Shown piece after piece: positions 36,165-44,959 of a stretch of 64,000 nt of DNA. The position numbers and the translations under genes are program-made. The notes under the pieces are model-generated. The model saw nothing but the letters and a program-made list of their open reading frames with translations. It did no database searches and was not told where the DNA came from. The stretch is from positions 1 through 64,000 of the forward strand of contig CALRQC020000013.1 of assembly GCA_943370215.1 (NCBI GenBank), given 5' to 3'. The DNA is from Niveispirillum sp943370215. Its GTDB lineage: Bacteria; Pseudomonadota; Alphaproteobacteria; Azospirillales; Azospirillaceae. Each line of letters starts with the position of its first letter. Position 1 is the first letter of the stretch.

Positions 36165-38816
36165 TCAATTCACCCGTTCATTATCATCGATATTGCGGGC
36201 CAGCACTTCGCGCTTGCCGGCATGGTTCGCCTTGCTGATCACGCCTTCCTTTTCCATCCGCTCAATCAGGCGGGCGGCGGAGTTATAGCCGATGCGCAGA
36301 TGGCGTTGGATGAAGCTGGTGGAGGCCTTGCCTTCCTTCGTCACCACCGCCACGGCCTGATCATAGAGATCATCACCGGTGGCCAGGGCGCCGCCGCCGC
36401 CACTGCCGCCATCTTCCCCGCCGCCGGCTTCCTCATCCTCTTCCTCGGTGACGGCATCGACATAGGCGGGTTCGCCCTGGGCTTTCAGGAAGCGCACCAC
36501 CTGTTCCACCTCCTCATCCCGGACGAAGGGACCATGCACGCGGGTGATGCGGCCGCCGCCGGCCATATAGAGCATGTCGCCCTGGCCCAGCAATTGTTCG
36601 GCCCCCTGTTCGCCCAGGATGGTGCGGCTGTCGATCTTTGACGTCACCTGGAAGCTGATACGGGTGGGGAAATTGGCCTTGATGGTGCCGGTGATCACAT
36701 CCACCGACGGGCGCTGGGTGGCCATGATCAGGTGGATGCCGGCGGCGCGCGCCATCTGGGCCAGACGCTGGATGGCGGCCTCAATATCCTTGCCGGCCAC
36801 CAGCATCAGGTCGGCCATTTCGTCAACAATGACAACGATATAGGGCAGTTCCGTCAGGTCGAGCGGATGTTCCTCGAAAATCGGCTTGCCGGTATCGGGG
36901 TCAAAACCGGTCTGCACCCGGCGGGTGAGGATCTCGCCATTCTGCCGGGCCTCGCGCAGGCGGGCATTATAGCCATCAATATTGCGCACCTGCAGCTTGG
37001 ACATGTTGCGGTAACGGTCCTCCATCTCCCGCACCGCCCATTTCAGCGCCACCACCGCCTTTTTCGGATCGGTGACGACGGGGGCCAGCAGGTGCGGAAT
37101 GCCTTCATAGATGGACAGTTCCAGCATCTTGGGATCGACCATGATGAAGCGGCACTTGTCCGGCGGCAGCCGGTAGAGCAGCGACAGGATCATGGTGTTG
37201 ATGGCCACCGACTTGCCCGAACCGGTGGTGCCAGCCACCAGCAGGTGCGGCATCCGGGCCAGATCGGCGATGATCGGCCCGCCGCCAATATCCTTGCCCA
37301 GGATCAGGGCCAGTTTCTGCTGGCTCTTCTCATAGGCGTCCGACATCAGCAATTCGCGCAGATACACCGTCTCGCGCCGCTGGTTGGGCATTTCAATGCC
37401 GATGACATTGCGGCCCGGCACCACGGCCACACGCACCGACACCGCACTCATCGACCGGGCAATATCATCGGCCAGGCCGATGACGCGGGCGGATTTCACG
37501 CCGGGGGCGGGTTCCAGCTCATACAGTGTCACCACCGGGCCGGGGCTGACCTTGACGATCTGCCCGCGCACGCCGAAATCATCCAGCACTGTCTCCAGCA
37601 TCTCCGCATTGCGCTGGATCGCCGCCTCATCCATGGCGGGGCCGATGCCGGGGGGCGGCAATTGCATGATATCGACGGGCGGCAATTCATGGTCGCCGCG
37701 TATTTCCGCTTCCATCGGCAGGCCGGGCTGGCGGGCCTTTTCCATCTTGCGGGCCACGTCCGGCAGGATGGGCTTGGGCCCGCGTTCCACCACCGGGGCC
37801 GGGCGGCGGCGTTCCTCTGCTCCGCTGGGCGCGGGAGCGGTCGGAGCCGGCGGCGGCGGCGGCGGCGCGGCGGCCAGCGGCAGTTCATCGGCCGGGGCGG
37901 GCGGGATGTTGCCAAAGCTGGGGGCAGCACGGGTGCCGCTGGCAATGGGGGCAGCCACCGGGGTCGCCGCGCGACGGCCGGGCAGGCGGGCCTTCAACCC
38001 GGCCAACCCGTCGCGCCAGCGGGCCAACAGGCCTGTCGGCTGATCAGCGGGCAGATCATCGGCCGGGTTGTTGGCGGTCCAGCGGGTGGCGGGGGCGGGT
38101 GCCGCCGAAGCTGCCGCCTTGCGCGCCTTCCACCAGCCGCGCAGATCGGTCAGCCAATCCCGCGCGGTGGACAGGCGAATGCCCAAGGCGGCCAGCAGGG
38201 TCAGAATGAAGGGCAGCAGCAGCACCAGTGCCAGCACAGGCAGGGCCAGCACCCCCAGCATGTCACCCCCCAGCCGGGCCAGCGGGTTGATCAGCATCAG
38301 CCCGGCACTGCCCCCGGCGGCGGGGGCCCCGGTGATGGCGATCAGCAGCATGGCCGACAGCAGCACGGTCAGCATGGCGGCCAGAATCCGCCAGGGCCAT
38401 TGCCGGATCGGCCGATGCCGTAGCAGCGACAGGCCCCAGCCCCCGGTGATGAAAACGATGCTGAAGGCGGCGAAACCCAGCGTCTGCCACAGCAGATCGG
38501 CCGTATAGGCGCCGGGCAGGCCCAGCATGTTGCGCACCAGCGCCGCCTCGTTGGGGACTGCCGTGCTGAAGGAGGGGTCGCGTGAATTATAGCTGGCCAG
38601 GGCGGCGGACAGGGCCAAGGCCAGGCCGAGAATGCCAAGCCCGCCCACTTCCCGCAGGCGGCGCTTCAAAAATACCAGGGTGCCTTCCGGTAACAGCCGC
38701 CCTTTAGACAGGCCGCGTCCCGGTGCGGGGGCGGCAGCCGGACCGGGGGTCGCAGCACGCGGCCCGGTGGGGCGGCCGGTCTGGGGGGAACGGGGGGCGG
38801 GGCGGCTCGACATCAT
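36165..38816 (-). CDS. ftsK: DNA translocase FtsK
   Basis: An 883-residue cell-division DNA pump. The first 230 residues hold about four membrane segments that anchor it at the septum. A Pro/Ala-rich linker (about 235-345) leads to the motor: beta domain with GPVVTLYELEPAPGVK, Walker A AGTTGSGKSVAINTM, Walker B IVVIVDEMADLM and TQRPSVDVITG. The C-terminal gamma winged helix (KASTSFIQRHLRIGYNSAA) reads KOPS sites. It clears the chromosome terminus and activates XerCD at dif. The upstream neighbour is the aminotransferase. Confidence 0.96.
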   Translation of the reverse strand: MMSSRPAPRSPQTGRPTGPRAATPGPAAAPAPGRGLSKGRLLPEGTLVFLKRRLREVGGLGILGLALALSAALASYNSRDPSFSTAVPNEAALVRNMLGLPGAYTADLLWQTLGFAAFSIVFITGGWGLSLLRHRPIRQWPWRILAAMLTVLLSAMLLIAITGAPAAGGSAGLMLINPLARLGGDMLGVLALPVLALVLLLPFILTLLAALGIRLSTARDWLTDLRGWWKARKAAASAAPAPATRWTANNPADDLPADQPTGLLARWRDGLAGLKARLPGRRAATPVAAPIASGTRAAPSFGNIPPAPADELPLAAAPPPPPPAPTAPAPSGAEERRRPAPVVERGPKPILPDVARKMEKARQPGLPMEAEIRGDHELPPVDIMQLPPPGIGPAMDEAAIQRNAEMLETVLDDFGVRGQIVKVSPGPVVTLYELEPAPGVKSARVIGLADDIARSMSAVSVRVAVVPGRNVIGIEMPNQRRETVYLRELLMSDAYEKSQQKLALILGKDIGGGPIIADLARMPHLLVAGTTGSGKSVAINTMILSLLYRLPPDKCRFIMVDPKMLELSIYEGIPHLLAPVVTDPKKAVVALKWAVREMEDRYRNMSKLQVRNIDGYNARLREARQNGEILTRRVQTGFDPDTGKPIFEEHPLDLTELPYIVVIVDEMADLMLVAGKDIEAAIQRLAQMARAAGIHLIMATQRPSVDVITGTIKANFPTRISFQVTSKIDSRTILGEQGAEQLLGQGDMLYMAGGGRITRVHGPFVRDEEVEQVVRFLKAQGEPAYVDAVTEEEDEEAGGGEDGGSGGGGALATGDDLYDQAVAVVTKEGKASTSFIQRHLRIGYNSAARLIERMEKEGVISKANHAGKREVLARNIDDNERVN

Positions 38817-38845
38817 GCTCTCTTGCTGCTTCCAAACCGGATGGA

Positions 38846-40057
38846 TCAGGCCAGGATGCGGCCCAACTGGTCCAGAGACCGGGCCATGGTTTCGGTATCA
38901 TGCACCAGGGCAACGCGGATATAGCGATGCCCATGATTATATCCGGTGGCGTCCGGCTGGGTCAGATAGGCACCGGGCAGCACCCGGATCGCCCCTTCCT
39001 GCCACAGACGCCGGGCCGCTTCTTCCCCGTTGCCGCAGGCATCGCCCACATCCAGCCACAGGAAGAAACCGCCATCGGGACGGTAAAAACCCAGCCTGCC
39101 GGCCAGGGCGGCTTCTGCCGCATCAATATTGGCACGATAAAGCTGCCGGTTCAGTTCCACATGCGTTTCATCCTGCCAAAGGGCGGTGGCCGCCGCCATG
39201 GACGGCAGCGGCACCCCCGGCAGGGAATAGTTACGCAAGCGGGTAAATGTGCGGATTAAATCCGTATCACCTGCCACGAAACCGGAACGAAGCCCAGCCG
39301 CACTGGACCGTTTCGACAGCGAATGGAAAACCAGCAGGTTGGAAAGCCCAGCCCCCAGGGCCAAGGCTGCTTCCAGCCCGCCCGGCGGCGGCGCCTTGTC
39401 CCACAGCTCCGCATAGCATTCATCGATGGCCAGCACGAATCCGAAGGTCCGCGCCAGGGTGATGGCGCGCTTCAGATAACCCAGGCTGGCCACCGCCCCT
39501 TGCGGGTTGGCGGGGGTACATAGATAGAACAGGCTGGTGCGCGCCCAGGTCTCCTCCGGCACCGCATCCAGATCGGGCAGGAAGCCGGTTTCGCGCGTGC
39601 CATTCAGGAAGACCGGTTCGGCCCCCGCCATCACGGCCGCCCCCTGATAGACGGCGTAGAACGGGTTGGGGATCAGCACCACCGGCTTCCTGCCCGCCTT
39701 TTCCGCCGGCACCACCATCTGGGCCAGCAGATAGAGCGCTTCGCGCGTGCCGCTGACCGGCAGGATGGCGCTGTCGGCCTCCACCATGCCGGGGGGCAGT
39801 TGGTAACGCCGGTTCAGCCAGGCAGAGACGGCGGCGCGGAATTCCGGTGTGCCGGCCACGGGCGGATATTTGCCCCACAGGGTGGACGCCGCCGCCATCG
39901 CTTCCAGCATCAGGGCGGGCGGCTGGTTCTGCGGCTCCCCAATCGTCAGGATGGTGGGGGGCGTGTTGGCACGCGGCTTCACATCGGCCAGCAAGGCCGC
40001 CAGCCGGGGGAAAGGATAATCGCTGAGGCCGCCCAGCCTGTCATTAAGGGCGGGCAT
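38846..40057 (-). CDS. Class I/II aminotransferase, DapC-like
   Basis: A 403-residue PLP enzyme. The N-terminal LSDYPFPRLAALL and ILTIGEPQNQPP match alphaproteobacterial N-succinyldiaminopimelate aminotransferases (DapC), which would place it in lysine and peptidoglycan precursor synthesis. The PLP lysine is in FHSLSKRSSAAGLRSGF near residue 238, with NPFYAVYQGA and LDVGDACG as pocket segments. ATG 40057 begins the conserved region; ATGs ten codons upstream are open too. Other substrates cannot be excluded. It lies between ftsK and the PII gene. Confidence 0.85.
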   Translation of the reverse strand: MPALNDRLGGLSDYPFPRLAALLADVKPRANTPPTILTIGEPQNQPPALMLEAMAAASTLWGKYPPVAGTPEFRAAVSAWLNRRYQLPPGMVEADSAILPVSGTREALYLLAQMVVPAEKAGRKPVVLIPNPFYAVYQGAAVMAGAEPVFLNGTRETGFLPDLDAVPEETWARTSLFYLCTPANPQGAVASLGYLKRAITLARTFGFVLAIDECYAELWDKAPPPGGLEAALALGAGLSNLLVFHSLSKRSSAAGLRSGFVAGDTDLIRTFTRLRNYSLPGVPLPSMAAATALWQDETHVELNRQLYRANIDAAEAALAGRLGFYRPDGGFFLWLDVGDACGNGEEAARRLWQEGAIRVLPGAYLTQPDATGYNHGHRYIRVALVHDTETMARSLDQLGRILA

Positions 40058-40230
40058 CACAGCACCCGTGTCCGCTTCACGCATCACATGCCTATGGATC
40101 TGGAACCGCTTCGTGATGCCGGTTCACCACCGGCATCTGGCCGCGCTGATTGTAACCCGCCGGCCTTGCGCGGCACAAGCCGGGTGCCACCCCACCAAAA
40201 GGGGTGGAGAGTCCCGTGATTCCAAAGGCT

Positions 40231-40352
40231 TGTGGATAAAGACTGAGAAAAACGTTGAAAACTTTTCTAAGCCATTGATCTGATTCAGAAATTTTAGTGA
40301 ACGAATCAGGAAAAACCGTTCATGGAACCTTCCGCGAACAGGGTTATCCACA
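40231..40352. promoter_or_regulatory. DnaA-box pair flanking an AT-rich segment
   Basis: TGTGGATAA (40231-40239) and TTATCCACA (40344-40352) are exact consensus DnaA boxes in opposite orientation, with an AT-rich stretch between them. A degenerate box, TTATCCCC, follows at 40355. This could be a replication origin, a DnaA-titration site or DnaA control of a flanking gene. No classic alphaproteobacterial origin neighbour (hemE, parAB, gidA) is in the window. Confidence 0.45.
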
Positions 40353-40533
40353 GCTTATCCCCTTGGGATGGAAGGGGAAGTTTGAACGGGTTAACGGCAG
40401 AACCCTGAAATGAAACCGGCCGGGCGATCCCATCGCCCGGCCGGTATCGGCACCCAGTGGACCGCGTGGCGCGGCCCGTTGGATATGATCTTAGAGTCCG
40501 TCTACAAACTTCTTACGCTTTTCCGGCCATTCA

Positions 40534-40608
40534 ACCGTCATTCCCGCGCAGGCGGGAATCCATACGACAGCACGGATTTTGGATTCCCGCCTGCGCGGGA
40601 ATGACGGT
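40534..40608. repeat. REP/BIME palindromic element, family A
   Basis: Arms 40534-40562 and 40580-40608 flank a 17-base centre. Each arm has the core ATTCCCGCGCAGGCGGGAAT, differing from the 14876 copy at one base in the loop. The centre is the reverse complement of that copy's centre apart from one base, so the element is inserted in the opposite orientation. Confidence 0.93.
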
Positions 40609-40657
40609 GCTGAAATGGTGCGCTTTCAAAGCGCACCATAATTTTCCGGGCAGACTT

Positions 40658-40996
40658 TTACAGCGCGTCGGCGTTCTGCTCGCCGGTGCGGATGCGCACG
40701 GTCTGCACCACGTCCAGCACGAAGATCTTGCCGTCGCCGATGCGGCCGGTATTGGCGGCCTTCTGGATGGCATCAACGACGCTGTCCACCAGCTCATCCG
40801 TCACAGCGACTTCCACCTTCACCTTGGGCAGGAAGCTGACGGAATATTCCGCACCACGGTAAATCTCGGTTTGCCCTTTCTGACGGCCAAAGCCCTTGAC
40901 CTCCGACACGGTGAGGCCCTGGATGCCGAGCGCCGTCAGGGCCTCGCGCACCTCGTCCAGCTTGAACGGCTTGATGATGGCCATGACGAGCTTCAT
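40658..40996 (-). CDS. glnK: Nitrogen regulatory protein PII (GlnK/GlnZ type)
   Basis: A 112-residue trimeric signal protein that senses 2-oxoglutarate and ATP/ADP and reports nitrogen status. The T-loop EIYRGAEYSVSFLPK carries the uridylylation site Tyr51. The B-loop GRIGDGKIFV and C-loop TVRIRTGE complete the nucleotide site. ATG 40996 has GGGAGAGCG upstream. No amtB follows, unlike many glnK genes. The adjacent aminotransferase recalls Azospirillum glnZ next to aat (from memory), so a GlnZ-like role is likely. It is divergent from ubiH. Confidence 0.95.
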   Translation of the reverse strand: MKLVMAIIKPFKLDEVREALTALGIQGLTVSEVKGFGRQKGQTEIYRGAEYSVSFLPKVKVEVAVTDELVDSVVDAIQKAANTGRIGDGKIFVLDVVQTVRIRTGEQNADAL

Positions 40997-41267
40997 TGCG
41001 CTCTCCCTTCCTCTGGCGTGAACAGGTATCAACCACTGGTTCCCGGCGCTGGCCGCTGCTGTGGCCCCGGCGCGTAGTGATGATAACTTACAAGAAACGT
41101 GCCGCAGCCATTTTCCGCCATAGACGGGCAAAAATAACGGGGTACTGCCCTTAATGGGCGCAGATGCCGCCGCGACATGGCTAAAATTTGTGCATGTCGC
41201 GGTTGTTTGTCAGATGCGACCGATGGCGGCCTGGACAAGCTGCGACAAGTGCCTAATTCTGCGCCTT

Positions 41268-42581
41268 ATGACGACGCATGACACAACCCGCCCGACCGAC
41301 GCCCCCGCCAGCGGCACCGCCGGTCACCGCCCGTCCCCAGCCCTGGCGACCGGGGCCGACCTGCAGGCCGACATCATCATTGTCGGTGGCGGTCTGGCCG
41401 GGCTGACACTGGCCTGTGCCCTGGGCACGGCGGGCGTGCCCTGCATTGTCATCGACCGGGACGCGCCGGATGACCAGTTGCTGCCTGATTTTGACGGGCG
41501 CACCACTGCCATCGCCTATGGATCGGGCATGGTGCTGGAGGGGGCGGGCATCTGGCGGCACCTGGATGGCCAGGTCGGGCCGATGCTGGATATCCGGGTG
41601 ACGGACCAGAATTCGCCCCTGTTCCTGCATTATGACCACCGGGAGGTGGGGGACCAGCCCTTCGGCTGGATCATTGAGAATCGGCATATGCGCCGCGCCC
41701 TGTTCCGCCGGCTGGCAGAGCTGGCGGGTACCGTCACCCATCTGGCGCCGATGGCGGTGACCGGCATGGTGCGCGATGGCGGCGGTGTTTTGGTCACGCT
41801 GGCCGATGGGCGGCGCGTGGCCGGCCGGCTGGTGGTGGGGGCGGATGGCAAGAAAAGCTTCTGCCGCGACCATGCCGGTATCCGCCAGATCGGCTGGTCC
41901 TATCAGCAGCACGCCATTGTCTGCACGTTGCAGCATGAGATTGATCATGGCGGGGTGGCGGTGGAACTGTTCCTGCCCGCCGGCCCCTTTGCCATGCTGC
42001 CGCTGGCCGGCGGGCACCATACCAGCATCGTCTGGACCGAACGGTCGCGGATGGTGGATTTCTACATGAACCTGCCCGAACCCCGCTTCCAGGCGGAGCT
42101 GCAGGCCCGCGTCGGCGACTGGCTGGGCCGGGTGACGCCGGTGCCGGGCCGCTGGTCCTGGCCGCTGGGCCTGTCCCATGCCGAACGCTATACCGACACA
42201 CGGCTGGCGCTGGTGAGCGAGAGCGCGCATGGGATGCACCCGATCGCCGGCCAGGGGCTGAATGTCGGCATCCGCGATGTGGCGGCCCTGGCCGAAGTGG
42301 TGGTGGATGCCATCCGTGTCGGGCTGGATCCCGGTGCGGCGGATGTGCTGGAACGCTATCAGCGCTGGCGGCGGTTCGACACCGTGTCGCTGCTGGCCAC
42401 CACCGACACGCTGACCCGCCTGTTCAGCAATGATATCGCCCCGCTGGCCCATGCCCGCCGGCTGGGCATGGCGGCGATTGACCGGCTGCCGCCGCTGCAG
42501 CCGATGAAAAAGCTGCTCATGCGCCACGCCATGGGCATTGTCGGCGAACTGCCCCGGCTGGTGCGGGGGGAGGCGCTGTAA
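41268..42581 (+). CDS. ubiH: UbiH/COQ6 family FAD-dependent hydroxylase
   Basis: A 437-residue flavin monooxygenase likely hydroxylating the ubiquinone ring. The FAD Rossmann motif is IIIVGGGLAGLTLACALG after a hydrophilic N-terminal extension of about 35 residues. FDGRTTAIAYGS and the NADPH-linked LVVGADGKKSFCRD follow, and the FAD ribityl motif is SESAHGMHPIAGQGLNVGIR, a variant of GDAAH. The start could be ATG 41268 or a later codon. Which ring position it acts on cannot be told. It is divergent from glnK. Confidence 0.88.
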   Translation: MTTHDTTRPTDAPASGTAGHRPSPALATGADLQADIIIVGGGLAGLTLACALGTAGVPCIVIDRDAPDDQLLPDFDGRTTAIAYGSGMVLEGAGIWRHLDGQVGPMLDIRVTDQNSPLFLHYDHREVGDQPFGWIIENRHMRRALFRRLAELAGTVTHLAPMAVTGMVRDGGGVLVTLADGRRVAGRLVVGADGKKSFCRDHAGIRQIGWSYQQHAIVCTLQHEIDHGGVAVELFLPAGPFAMLPLAGGHHTSIVWTERSRMVDFYMNLPEPRFQAELQARVGDWLGRVTPVPGRWSWPLGLSHAERYTDTRLALVSESAHGMHPIAGQGLNVGIRDVAALAEVVVDAIRVGLDPGAADVLERYQRWRRFDTVSLLATTDTLTRLFSNDIAPLAHARRLGMAAIDRLPPLQPMKKLLMRHAMGIVGELPRLVRGEAL

Positions 42582-42629
42582 GTTAGGGGGGCTGGGTAGG
42601 GGGGGGGGATTCCCGACCCGGCCCATTGA

Positions 42630-43373
42630 TCACGCCACGGCGGGCAGCCAGCGGTCCCCCATCCAGCCTTCAGCCGCCCGCCCGATCAGGGCGGGGTAAT
42701 CCACCCCGGCCGGCACCAGCAACGGCAGGCCGAAACCGTCAATCACCTGTCGCACGCCGGCATCATCCAGCGCGATGCCCCGGGCGCGGGCATGGCGGGC
42801 GATTTCCATTTCCTGCCCCCAGAAATAAATCTGCCTGGGTTGGCAATTGGCCGCCATCTGTCCGACCTCTGCCAGCCGGGTATCGTTCATCAGCGGCAGC
42901 CAGATATCCGGCATCAGCAGGTCAACCGGCTGATCGGCCCGATATTCATGGGCATCGCCCTGCACGATCCGGATTTTCGCCCGCACTTCCGGCGGTAATT
43001 GCTCCAGAACGCCCAATTCCCGGATGATGGTCAGTACGGTGGGATCATATTCAACCACGGTGACGCGGGTGACAGCCGGGTTCAGCGCGGTGTTTGACAC
43101 CGCCCACCCCATACCCATGCCCATCACCACCACATGGCCCGATGCCGCCAGACAGCCCAGTTCCTGGCTCTCCAGCTCCATCGGGCTGGTGGACATCCAG
43201 GTCTGGAACGTGCCGTCCGGCTCCCGGCGCAACAGCGCCGCCATGCTGGTGCACAGGCGTGGTGGGCTCCAATAGCCTCTGCACAGCACCATCCCGCCAA
43301 TGGAAATCCGCCAGTCCGTCCGCTCGATCGGGGCATAGGTCGGCACGAACAGGTTTGGCTGATAGATATCCAT
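42630..43373 (-). CDS. Spermidine synthase-like methyltransferase-fold protein
   Basis: A 247-residue protein with a Rossmann core: VVVMGMGMGWAVSN near residue 82, then VTVVEYDPTVLTII, RIVQGDAHEY and PVDLLMPDIW, in the order of spermidine-synthase/methyltransferase folds. Catalytic Asp residues of true polyamine synthases are not evident, so the activity is unknown. It is the last gene before the second phage block. If the proposed inversion is undone it would lie next to the TPR gene at 15905. Confidence 0.7.
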   Translation of the reverse strand: MDIYQPNLFVPTYAPIERTDWRISIGGMVLCRGYWSPPRLCTSMAALLRREPDGTFQTWMSTSPMELESQELGCLAASGHVVVMGMGMGWAVSNTALNPAVTRVTVVEYDPTVLTIIRELGVLEQLPPEVRAKIRIVQGDAHEYRADQPVDLLMPDIWLPLMNDTRLAEVGQMAANCQPRQIYFWGQEMEIARHARARGIALDDAGVRQVIDGFGLPLLVPAGVDYPALIGRAAEGWMGDRWLPAVA

Positions 43374-43744
43374 TCACTGCATCCCTTGGTAGTGATGGTT
43401 CTAGGATGCCATTTCGTCTCCAAAAGGAGAAGGGCTTCGGACTGATGGATTTTGATTGACAGATGTAGGATCAATATCCTATATCTGCTCTTGTCAACGC
43501 CCGAACCATGTCCTGTGCGGACCGGACGATGACCCCTCTGTCCGCTCCCCTGTTCCCAACTGCTGCCGGTGGATGGATAAGCCCAGGGCACCCGATGGGT
43601 GCCCGCAGCCCCGCTTCCCCGGCGGCCCTTTGGTGGAAAGGGTGACGCGCCCCCCATTTGCCTGCGCCGATACCGGTCGGATGCGCCTCCTGGCGCCCGG
43701 CAACCGCGCCCGGTCGCCCACCTCATAGGAAGGAAATCCAGAGC
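43374..43744. other. Leader gap before capsid gene
   Basis: These 371 bases hold no gene. They include a promoter-like pair with an internal dyad at 43456-43485, then a GC-rich leader ending in AGGAAGGAAATCC just before the capsid ATG. The proposed right breakpoint of the inversion must lie here, since the scaffold gene that should precede capsid is absent. Confidence 0.6.
43456..43485 (+). promoter_or_regulatory. Candidate promoter with operator-like dyad
   Basis: TTGACA (43456-43461), an 18-base spacer and TATATC (43480-43485) form a near-consensus housekeeping promoter reading towards the capsid gene. The spacer and -10 overlap the dyad TAGGAT-CAAT-ATCCTA (43466-43481), where a bound repressor would block RNA polymerase. 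Placement suggests control of the capsid operon; it could instead serve the methyltransferase gene on the other strand. Confidence 0.45.
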
Positions 43745-44563
43745 ATGGCCATCGATATTGAAAAGGCCTTTGTGAAGCAGTTCGAACGCGAGGTGCATGA
43801 AGCCTATCAGCGCCAGGGATCCAAACTGCGCGCCACCGTGCGGTCGAAGGGCACGGTGCAGGGCGCCAGCACGACCTTCCAGAAGGTCGGCAAGGGCACC
43901 GCCTCCACCAAGGCACGCAATGCGCCGGTGCCGGTGATGAATGTCGACCATGGCAGCGTGGAATGTCTGCTGGCCGATTATTATGCCGGCGACTGGGTCG
44001 ACAAGCTGGATGAGCTGAAGACCAATAATGATGAACGTGGTGTCATCGCCAATGCCGGTGCTTACGCGCTGGGCCGCAAGACGGATGAGCTGATCATCGC
44101 TCAACTGGATAAGAATACCCGCCTGGCCGGTGCCGACAGCGACGGGTTGACCCGTGACAAGGTGCTGGCGGCGTTCGAGCTGCTGGGCGGCAGTGACGTG
44201 CCCGATGATGGCCAGCGCTTTGCGATTGTCGGCTGGAAACAATGGAGCCAGTTGCTGGGGATCGAGGAATTCGCCAATGCCAATTATGTCGGCGATGGTG
44301 AGCTGCCTTGGCGCGGCACCCAGGCCAAGCGCTGGCTGGGCACGCTCTGGATGCCGCATTCCGGCCTGACGCGTACCGGCAGCGGGGCACGGCTCTGCCA
44401 CTGGTACCACCGTACCGCCATCGGCCATGCCAGCGGGGCGGATGTCGCCACCGATGTCACCTGGCATGGCGACCGTGCGGCCCATTTCGTCAACAACATG
44501 ATGTCGCAGGGCGCCTGCCTGATTGATGGCGACGGCGTGGTGACGCTGGCCTGCAAGGAATAA
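43745..44563 (+). CDS. Phage major capsid protein
   Basis: A 272-residue coat protein of the phage capsid family found in podoviruses of proteobacteria. Recognisable parts are the N-terminal FVKQFEREVHEAYQRQGSKL, the ADYYAGDWVDKLDELKTN segment, AYALGRKTDELIIAQLD, and the C-terminal ATDVTWHGDRAAHFVNNMMS followed by GACLID. It would form the icosahedral shell around the DNA. AGGAAGG precedes the ATG at 43745. It is the first gene of the plus-strand block, where scaffold would normally precede it. Confidence 0.9.
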   Translation: MAIDIEKAFVKQFEREVHEAYQRQGSKLRATVRSKGTVQGASTTFQKVGKGTASTKARNAPVPVMNVDHGSVECLLADYYAGDWVDKLDELKTNNDERGVIANAGAYALGRKTDELIIAQLDKNTRLAGADSDGLTRDKVLAAFELLGGSDVPDDGQRFAIVGWKQWSQLLGIEEFANANYVGDGELPWRGTQAKRWLGTLWMPHSGLTRTGSGARLCHWYHRTAIGHASGADVATDVTWHGDRAAHFVNNMMSQGACLIDGDGVVTLACKE

Positions 44564-44636
44564 GCGGCGGGGGCGGCTGTGCCGCCCTGCTTGCCTGTCT
44601 CTCGTTCTCCTGCCTCACTTCCAAGGAACCTGACCC

Positions 44637-44906
44637 ATGGCCTTTCTGCCGAAAGACCTGAGTGTGCTGGCCTATGCCAATGGCTTCACGCTCTGGCACT
44701 ACACCACGCAAGATGCCCATACCGCCGTGCGGGTGACGGGCTATTTCAATGCCGCCAGCCCATTGCTGCGCCTGGGCGATATGGTCCTGGCCAATACCGG
44801 CACCGGAGGCGCCTCTGCCGCCGGCATCCTGTTGGTCAATGCCAACAATGGCGGCACGGTCGACGTGTCTGACCTGACGCCCGTGGGGGCGGTGGATAGC
44901 GATTAA
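44637..44906 (+). CDS. Small phage head-associated protein
   Basis: An 89-residue protein directly after capsid. LSVLAYANGFTLWHYTT, then VTGYFNAAS and LLRLGDMVLANT, resemble small proteins found beside capsid genes in related phages; some of these decorate the shell, but this one is unproven. It starts after CAAGGAACCTG. Coding style matches its neighbours. Confidence 0.65.
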   Translation: MAFLPKDLSVLAYANGFTLWHYTTQDAHTAVRVTGYFNAASPLLRLGDMVLANTGTGGASAAGILLVNANNGGTVDVSDLTPVGAVDSD

Positions 44907-44959
44907 GGGCCTTGGCTGGCCTGCTGTTTCCATTCTTCACATCCATGTCCCATTTACCG

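Larger units (their letters stand above)
40058..40657. other. 600-base gap with DnaA boxes and a REP element
   Basis: No gene is supported. Positions 40225-40360 are AT-rich and hold two perfect DnaA boxes, a near match and a 7-bp dyad (CTGATTC 40280-40286, GAATCAG 40303-40309). A family A REP element sits at 40534-40608, just before the PII gene end. Confidence 0.6.
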
